From: Pseudomonadota bacterium
GTDB lineage: Bacteria > Pseudomonadota > Alphaproteobacteria > Rhizobiales > Hyphomicrobiaceae
DNA length: 10,364 nucleotides
Direction: 5' to 3'
NCBI GenBank assembly: GCA_023392135.1
Contig: JAEVZQ010000413.1
Span: forward strand, 1 to 10,364
Shown: piece after piece, positions 6,093-10,364 of the stretch
How positions within the stretch are numbered: the stretch's first letter is position 1
How the letters are laid out: each line of letters starts with the position of its first letter
Position numbers and translations under genes: made by a program
Notes under the pieces: model-generated
What the model was told of the DNA's origin: nothing
Databases searched by the model: none
Seen by the model: only the letters and a program-made list of their open reading frames with translations

Positions 6093-6591
6093 CGAGATCA
6101 TGAGATACGTGGGCCAGGCTGTAATTTATGCAGCTATTGCGCTCGCCATCGGCACGTTCTCCAGCTGGCCGACGCTGGAGTATTTCCCTGCGGACAAGGC
6201 ACAGATCAAGATCAGCTTCGCGCATGGCGCCAAACGCGTTGATGACTGCCGGCGGTTGACGGCTCAGGAGATCGCCAAGTTGCCACCTCGCGAGCGCCGC
6301 CCGCACACATGCGGCCGCGAGCGGCTGCCGACGCGCGTCCAGCTTCTGGTCGATGAAGTTGCGATCTACGATGAGGTCGTTCAGCCGACCGGCCTGTCGC
6401 GCGACGGCCCTGCCCGTATCTATCGGAAGTTCGCGGTGTCACCGGGGCGCCACCAGATCACCGCGCGCTTGCGCGACAGCAGCAGGACCGAAGGGTTCGA
6501 TTATGAGCGCCGGGTTACCCTCGAGCTGGCGCCGCTGCAGAACCTGGCGATAGACTTCAGCGGCGATCAAGGCACTTTCATTATCCGGTAG
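6085..6591 (+). CDS. Unknown membrane-anchored periplasmic protein
   Basis: This 168-residue protein belongs to no family I can name. It has one N-terminal membrane helix (about residues 10-27, YVGQAVIYAAIALAIGTF). An arginine-rich segment holds two cysteines, C55 and C76, in DDCRRLT...KLPPRERRPHTC, that could form a disulfide or bind a metal. The C-terminal half is beta-rich (about 84-168), with SPGRHQITARLRDSS like the strands of an Ig or carboxypeptidase-regulatory fold. I chose the GTG at 6085 because GAGGAG (6072-6077) lies 7 bases upstream; it overlaps the previous stop by 8 bases. An ATG at 6100 is the alternative but has only a weak binding site. Tight coupling suggests it works with the cytochrome b fusion, perhaps as an assembly or accessory subunit on the periplasmic face. 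Confidence 0.8.
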   Translation: MASEIMRYVGQAVIYAAIALAIGTFSSWPTLEYFPADKAQIKISFAHGAKRVDDCRRLTAQEIAKLPPRERRPHTCGRERLPTRVQLLVDEVAIYDEVVQPTGLSRDGPARIYRKFAVSPGRHQITARLRDSSRTEGFDYERRVTLELAPLQNLAIDFSGDQGTFIIR

Positions 6592-6597
6592 ACCACC

Positions 6598-6996
6598 ATG
6601 GCACTCATCGAATGGCGGCGCGATTTCGAGACTGGTGTTGCGGAGGTCGATCACGAGCACCGCGAGCTCGTCGATCTCATCAATGCACTGCACGCCGAGA
6701 TCGGGGCGAACGCGTCGAAGGCGGTCGTAAGCGGCTTTCTCGGCGAGGTCTTCGCGAAGATCTCCGCCCACTTCGCGCTCGAGGAAACCATCATGCGCAA
6801 GTACCGGTATGATGACTATGCGGCGCACAAGTCAGACCACGAAAAGCTGCTCGACGACATTCGCGACATCATGGATGCTCACGAGAGCGGCCTGTTCGTC
6901 GATTACGAGGCGGCACTCGGCCAGGCCGTGCGGGACTGGTTCATCGATCATTTCAAGACGAAGGATGCCCGTCTGCACCGGATGCTGGGCATTTGA
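6598..6996 (+). CDS. Bacteriohemerythrin
   Basis: This 132-residue four-helix protein binds O2, and possibly NO, at a non-heme di-iron centre. The full ligand set of the family is visible: H21 (VDHEHREL), H58 and E62 (SAHFALEETIM), H77 and H81 (AAHKSDHEKL), H118 and D123 (DHFKTKD). Length and the N-terminal W..F.TGV motif match bacteriohemerythrins. There is no signal peptide, so it is cytoplasmic. The ATG is 6 bases after the previous stop; no clear Shine-Dalgarno is present, which suggests translation coupled to the upstream gene. Hemerythrins occur beside NO-handling genes in several denitrifiers, so a role in NO or O2 delivery or scavenging fits, but that is inference from context. Confidence 0.93.
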   Translation: MALIEWRRDFETGVAEVDHEHRELVDLINALHAEIGANASKAVVSGFLGEVFAKISAHFALEETIMRKYRYDDYAAHKSDHEKLLDDIRDIMDAHESGLFVDYEAALGQAVRDWFIDHFKTKDARLHRMLGI

Positions 6997-7002
6997 ACCG
7001 GG

Positions 7003-7053
7003 GGCGGCAGCGGCCGCATTGCCGCCAGCGCGCCGCGGCTTAACAGCCGGCGC
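7003..7053. other. GC-rich hairpins between the hemerythrin and the small membrane protein gene
   Basis: Two adjacent inverted repeats are visible. GGCGGCA (7003-7009) pairs with TGCCGCC (7020-7026), and the loop itself contains the palindrome GCGGCCGC. CGGCT (7036-7040) pairs with AGCCG (7045-7049) around a TAAC loop. No T-run follows either, so these are not classical intrinsic terminators. They may stabilise or attenuate the transcript before the last gene. Confidence 0.4.
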
Positions 7054-7092
7054 TCATTGCGAAGAGGGCCTCGATTCTGCAGAGTGCTCCTC

Positions 7093-7461
7093 ATGCTGCA
7101 GGTCCGGCCATGGAGGAATGAGACGCTTTCCCGCTTCTTCGAAACGGAGATGCGGGCCTGGCGCGGCCTCGAACCGCTCGGCAAGGTCTTTTGGGGGCGT
7201 GGCGTGCTGGCGAGCACGATCATGGCCGCGCTTTATGCCATCGCTCTCGTGCAGCAGCGGGTCATTGTCCAGCAACTGCTGTTGATCTTCTTCGGTGGGT
7301 ATACGGTCTGGATCGTCGTCTCCGTCTGGCGCTGCGCCGAGACCGCTGCGCCGATCTGGCAGACCCTTGCACGCAGCCTGACGGTAGCTTGGGCCGCCAA
7401 TGCCGCCCTCGTCGTCGCCTTTCTGGAGCTCGACTTCATAGCTCGTTTCCTGGCCAATTGA
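7093..7461 (+). CDS. Small multi-pass membrane protein of unknown function
   Basis: This 122-residue protein has three hydrophobic segments (about residues 37-55, 60-79 and 97-115) after a polar N-terminus. The pre-helix segment RAWRGLEPLGKVFWGRGVL resembles short bacterial inner-membrane proteins of unknown function that share a WRG..PL.KVFW pattern; this is a resemblance from memory, not a domain call. The start is uncertain: the ATG at 7093 is used here, a TTG at 7057 would add 12 residues, and an ATG at 7150 would remove 19; none has a good binding site. It lies 96 bases after the hemerythrin stop, past GC hairpins, and is the last plus-strand gene. It ends 21 bases from the convergent TDT transporter. 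No cofactor ligands are seen. Confidence 0.7.
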   Translation: MLQVRPWRNETLSRFFETEMRAWRGLEPLGKVFWGRGVLASTIMAALYAIALVQQRVIVQQLLLIFFGGYTVWIVVSVWRCAETAAPIWQTLARSLTVAWAANAALVVAFLELDFIARFLAN

Positions 7462-7482
7462 GGTACGCGGCTGGAGCCGAGC

Positions 7483-8559
7483 TCAAGTTCTCGAGCGCGC
7501 TATCAAGCGGGAAACGTGCAAAGTGAATCCTGCGAAGGTGATCACCCAGGCGATGAGCGCCACATAGATGAAAATATCCGGAATGGCTTCCAGAAACGGC
7601 AGTTCCACGGCACGCGAAAGCTGATACGTGCAGGTCGTGTACATGCCCAATGGGAACACCATTCCCCAGAATTGCGGCTCGTATTGCAATTTGTCCCGTC
7701 TGACCAGATAGCGCCAGATCATCAAGGTGATCAGCAGCGGGATCCACCACGTCGCCACGGACCAGAAGAAGACCGTGAAGCCCTTGAGGAACGGCCGAAA
7801 CTCGAGGAGAACGGGCCAGCTCTCGGTCCGCAGTAACAGGATCGATCCCGCAAGGGTCGAAATCGCGACCGCGCCCATGTTGATCCAGTAGGGCGGCTCG
7901 AACTCGTAGGCTTCCAGTTTGATGAACGTCAAACGGTAGAAAATCAGTGGGATGATAGCGAGATAGAGCATGCAGCCGATCATGAACATCGCCAGGCAGA
8001 GGAACTGGATGGCGGCCGATGGGGCCGCGGCTGCGTCGACGGCGCCACGCAGCACGACGATCGATTGCGTGGCGACAGCAGCGATGAGCCACGCACCATT
8101 GATCCCCCCAGCCAGCGATGGTTTGCGCTTGCGGATCGTGACGGCCGTATAGAAGGCGTACATCACGAGGCACCACAGCACGATTCCGACCCACCAGAGC
8201 GCCAGGCCGACGTCCGTCGCGCCAGCAACAATCACGTTCTGTGTTCCGAGCACGCAGGTGCCCGCCACGATCGTAAAGAAGCCGGGTGCCCGGTGGTGCT
8301 TCGAGAGATCCTCGATGATTCGTGTTGGAAACCGGACGATGCGCAGCCCGGTCAGGAACCACAGGACAGCGTACGCCACCCAATTGATGACGAGCAGGGC
8401 CTTGGGAATGACCGATATGGCAAGGAGCTGGGAAGCTATCGAAACCACGCCGGTCGCCATGACCAGCGCGAAATAGCCTGGAAAGAGTCCTTCTGCCCCG
8501 TCCAGCAACAGGCTCCACAGCCCTGATCTCGCGTGCGTTTCTTCCCTCCGCCAAAGCAT
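7483..8559 (-). CDS. TDT-family transporter (TehA/SLAC1/Mae1-like)
   Basis: This 358-residue membrane protein has about ten helices and no large soluble domain. The first helix carries FPGYFALVMATGVVS (about residues 26-40), the hallmark opening of tellurite-resistance/dicarboxylate transporter (TDT) proteins. Family members are anion channels or exporters: TehA and SLAC1 pass chloride and nitrate, Mae1 carries malate, Ssu1 carries sulfite. The sequence does not fix the substrate; nitrite, nitrate or sulfite would suit the context. The ATG at 8557-8559 follows GTGAGGG about 10 bases upstream, an acceptable binding site. It is transcribed convergently with the heme-copper cluster and in the same direction as the Dnr-like regulator, from which it is separated by 281 bases, so it likely has its own promoter. 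Confidence 0.9.
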   Translation of the reverse strand: MLWRREETHARSGLWSLLLDGAEGLFPGYFALVMATGVVSIASQLLAISVIPKALLVINWVAYAVLWFLTGLRIVRFPTRIIEDLSKHHRAPGFFTIVAGTCVLGTQNVIVAGATDVGLALWWVGIVLWCLVMYAFYTAVTIRKRKPSLAGGINGAWLIAAVATQSIVVLRGAVDAAAAPSAAIQFLCLAMFMIGCMLYLAIIPLIFYRLTFIKLEAYEFEPPYWINMGAVAISTLAGSILLLRTESWPVLLEFRPFLKGFTVFFWSVATWWIPLLITLMIWRYLVRRDKLQYEPQFWGMVFPLGMYTTCTYQLSRAVELPFLEAIPDIFIYVALIAWVITFAGFTLHVSRLIARSRT

Positions 8560-8717
8560 GTGCGCATGCCCTCACCGCCACTCTGCACCGATCAAGACCA
8601 ATACGGGATCGTGTGGTTCAGATCGAGAAGTCCCGTCGGCAGGCCTCGTTCCGTGAAGCACGCCTCGGATCGCGTCATGATGGGCTGTGGCAGCTTGAAC
8701 GATGCCGACGGTGCTTC

Positions 8718-8733
8718 CTTGACGTCAGTTAAG
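8718..8733 (-). promoter_or_regulatory. Candidate Fnr/Dnr-type operator upstream of the TDT transporter
   Basis: On the minus strand it reads CTTAAC-N4-GTCAAG, with the same outer twelve bases as the site at 880-895. It lies in the 281-base gap between the regulator stop and the transporter start, 166 bases from the latter. No good -10 is seen at the class II distance, so it may act from further upstream or be a chance match. The rest of this gap holds no convincing gene or terminator. Confidence 0.4.
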
Positions 8734-8840
8734 CCTGACGAAGAATTGGGCCAAGCGGATTATGGCTCTCTCCGGGCGGGGATATCTTCGCACAAGACCG
8801 ACGTCGATAGTCTTTGCCGAGCGGGGGAGGCGTCGGATGT

Positions 8841-9539
8841 TCAGCTTTCGTCGTAGCTTTCCGCGCTCTTTTCGACGAAGCCGATCAGCGTCGTGACGTC
8901 GGCGATCGAGACGAATTCGTGATCGACGGAGACACCAAGATTGCGCAGCTTGGCGATGGCGCGCGAAAAGCTCTCCGGCTTCATGCCGAGGCGGCTGGCA
9001 ATCAGCGCTTTTTCGTAAGGCAACTCGACGACGCACGCCCCTTGGCGGGTGCGGCACTGCTTGATCAGGAAGTCAGCGATCCGTTGCGGCGCGGAGAGCA
9101 GCTTGATCTGCTCGATCTGCTCGACGAGGTGCTTCAGCTGGTGCGATGCCGAGGCCAGCATCGATAGTGCAAGATCGGGATTTTCGCGAATCTTCCGGCG
9201 CAAGGCTTCGCCGTCGATTTTCAGCAGGCGCGAGGGCGCGACGACCTCTGCATTGACCGGATATTTGCCGCCGAGGAACATCGCTGCCTCGGCGAATGTC
9301 TCCCCGCGGCGAAACACGCCGACGACCGCCTCGCCCCCCTCCGGCGTAATCCGGGCAACTTTCACCCAGCCATCGAGAATAACGTAGAAGGCGCTGGCAG
9401 GATCGCCCTGCTGAAAGAGCAAGGCGCCTTTCTCGTAGCCCCGCGGACCTGTCGAACCCACGAGACTGACCGTGACGTCCATGGGCATGGCCCCGAACAG
9501 TGGCGTCGATCTCACGACCTGCCAGTCGTCGGGTTCCAT
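8841..9539 (-). CDS. Crp/Fnr-family transcription regulator, Dnr (NO-sensing) type
   Basis: This 232-residue regulator has an N-terminal cyclic-nucleotide-type sensor fold (about residues 12-115: LLFQQGDPASAFYVILDGWVK, FAEAAMF), a long dimer helix (about 118-148) and a winged HTH (about 150-215). The recognition helix reads KPESFSRAIAKL; E189, S192 and R193 match the Fnr E-xx-SR residues that read TTGAT. Only two cysteines (C162, C169) occur, so it lacks the Fnr [4Fe-4S] cluster. The TPEGGE and TFAEAAMF segments recall Pseudomonas Dnr, which senses NO through heme. Start choice: the ATG at 9537-9539 gives the usual family length but has no binding site. A GTG at 9573-9575 has GGGAGGGAG before it and would add 12 residues; a GTG at 9558-9560 is also possible. 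A longer frame to 9659 would cover the operator and is rejected. It probably controls the heme-copper cluster. Confidence 0.9.
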   Translation of the reverse strand: MEPDDWQVVRSTPLFGAMPMDVTVSLVGSTGPRGYEKGALLFQQGDPASAFYVILDGWVKVARITPEGGEAVVGVFRRGETFAEAAMFLGGKYPVNAEVVAPSRLLKIDGEALRRKIRENPDLALSMLASASHQLKHLVEQIEQIKLLSAPQRIADFLIKQCRTRQGACVVELPYEKALIASRLGMKPESFSRAIAKLRNLGVSVDHEFVSIADVTTLIGFVEKSAESYDES

Positions 9540-9642
9540 CAATGGGGTGCCGCGGACCACCTGTCCACACTCCACCGCTCCCTCCCGAGCCGTTGCGCTG
9601 TAGAGTCTAGCGCCAAGGGTTTGCGCCGCAATGGAGTGTTTG

Positions 9643-9662
9643 ACTTTGATGAGGATCAAAGT
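9643..9662. promoter_or_regulatory. Perfect Fnr/FixK/Dnr-type operator
   Basis: TTTGAT-GAGG-ATCAAA, with matching outer bases, forms an 8+8 inverted repeat around a 4-base centre, an exact consensus Fnr box. It lies in the 195-base gap between the end of ubiV and the Dnr-like gene, 114 bases before the ATG at 9539 or about 78 before the GTG at 9575. At the class II distance, transcription of the regulator would start near 9611. This suggests autoregulation, or control by another Fnr/FixK protein. Confidence 0.75.
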
Positions 9663-9734
9663 TCTTGCGCGCAGAGAGCATGGAATTCAAGCAGGTCTGG
9701 GGATTTTCTTTGTGACGCGCCCATCGCTGCGCGA

Positions 9735-10364
9735 TTACGAGACGAGCTCCACGCCAGCAACGCCATGGAGGAATCCGTTGGAAAGCTTGGCGTCGGGAAC
9801 GAGACCTCGCACCTCCTCCATCGCGACGCCCGGCTCGCAACGGCCATCGGCGACATCGCGATAAAGCCTGCTGACGGCCACCATGTCGCAGGTGTGCGGA
9901 GAGAGCCGGAAGCTGGAGACACGTGCCTCCAGCAGTTGAGGAATATCTTGAATAAGGCACGTATAGCTTCGCGAAAGGGTCTGGACGCCATTGACGGTCA
10001 GGAATGCCTGTCCGTCGAGCGTATCGACATCGAGGCCGTCGGGATCCTCTCCGCAGACGAACTGGCAGCCGTCCTTGGTGAGACCGTGCAGGCGCGCATG
10101 ATAGCAGCGGGCAGAAATTGCGAGCGGGCTGCGGCCGAATGCGAAGACCTCGACCGCCACGTTCGCGTTCGCTGCCGCAATGCATCGGATGGAGGCGAGC
10201 GGCAGCTCTGGTGGCAGGCAGACAGCGCGCGCGCCGCGGCGCGCCAAATAGGCCAGCATCGGCTCGTTGTAAGTATTTATGAAGGGGCCGATGACGTGCG
10301 GCCGCCCGTCGAGGTGCGAGAGGGTCGAGATGTCGTTGACCTCGATCAGCTGGTCGAAGCCTGA
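9735..10364 (-). CDS. ubiV: UbiV, O2-independent ubiquinone biosynthesis (U32 peptidase-like), C-terminal part
   Basis: The last 209 residues are in the window; the N-terminus lies beyond the right edge. UbiV belongs to the U32 peptidase-like family and, with UbiU and UbiT, performs the ring hydroxylations of ubiquinone synthesis without O2. The fragment begins in a barrel region with LIEVNDISTL and HVIGPFINTYNE. Three of the four [4Fe-4S] cysteines are visible with exact UbiV spacing, C-x12-C-x3-C, in SARCYHARLHG...DGCQFVC; the fourth lies upstream. GRSPLAISARC and DPDGLDVDTLDGQAFLTVNG are typical of the family. UbiV is about 300 residues, so roughly 90 are missing. Genes for UbiU or UbiT may precede it outside the window. 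It ends in TAA, 195 bases before the Dnr-like regulator. Anaerobic ubiquinone supply fits an NO- or nitrate-respiring organism. Confidence 0.9.
   Translation of the reverse strand, partial: SGFDQLIEVNDISTLSHLDGRPHVIGPFINTYNEPMLAYLARRGARAVCLPPELPLASIRCIAAANANVAVEVFAFGRSPLAISARCYHARLHGLTKDGCQFVCGEDPDGLDVDTLDGQAFLTVNGVQTLSRSYTCLIQDIPQLLEARVSSFRLSPHTCDMVAVSRLYRDVADGRCEPGVAMEEVRGLVPDAKLSNGFLHGVAGVELVS

Noticed and set aside
7436..8581. 381-codon minus-strand open frame overlapping the TDT transporter
   Set aside because: Same strand but a different frame, with no membrane helices; the 358-codon frame has ten helices and the TDT signature.
8533..8856. 107-codon plus-strand open frame between the transporter and the regulator
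   Set aside because: No domain, no good binding site, and it overlaps both neighbouring genes on the opposite strand.
9540..9659. 40-residue N-terminal extension of the Dnr-like regulator
   Set aside because: It would place a perfect Fnr box inside coding sequence; Dnr homologues begin near the ATG at 9539.

Overview
The window looks like a chromosomal segment of a GC-rich alphaproteobacterium, most likely of the order Hyphomicrobiales. This rests on base composition, protein style, and an intergenic palindromic repeat (3516-3619) of the 'CTCCTCACCCC...CCCTCTCCCC' kind common in Bradyrhizobium relatives. The genus cannot be fixed from sequence alone.

Layout. (1) 1-425, minus strand: a (2Fe-2S) small protein followed by the first 32 codons of an FAD oxidoreductase, arranged as in HcnAB or the opine/hydroxyproline dehydrogenases. 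(2) 426-952: a divergent intergenic region with two Fnr/Dnr-like operators and no convincing gene. (3) 953-7461, plus strand: a long gene train. It holds a 59-aa one-helix protein, a CuA subunit II, a B-family (ba3-like) heme-copper subunit I, a repeat, a Sco/SenC copper chaperone, a cytochrome b / 2x[4Fe-4S] / MvhD-like fusion, a membrane-anchored unknown protein, a bacteriohemerythrin and a small membrane protein. (4) 7483-8559, minus: a TDT-family (TehA/SLAC1-like) transporter. (5) 8841-9539, minus: a Crp/Fnr regulator of the Dnr type, with no Fnr-type cysteine cluster. (6) 9735-10364, minus: the C-terminal part of UbiV, used in O2-independent ubiquinone synthesis. A perfect Fnr-type palindrome lies at 9643-9662, between (5) and (6).

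How it fits together. Subunit I would be annotated as a cytochrome c oxidase. It keeps all six metal-ligand histidines, but the tyrosine four residues after the first CuB histidine, which B-family O2 reductases cross-link to that histidine, is a glutamine (HGSQQ in place of HPxVY). Loss of this tyrosine is typical of nitric oxide reductases in the superfamily. The order CuA subunit - catalytic subunit - SenC recalls the norSY-senC-orf1 (sNOR) clusters of ammonia oxidisers. A Dnr-like regulator, matching operators, a hemerythrin and UbiV all suit low-oxygen or nitrosative metabolism. My reading is therefore an NO-reductase (sNOR-like) respiratory island, with a cytochrome b / ferredoxin / MvhD fusion as an unusual possible electron-transfer partner. 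The catalytic assignment is inference; the residue changes are seen directly.
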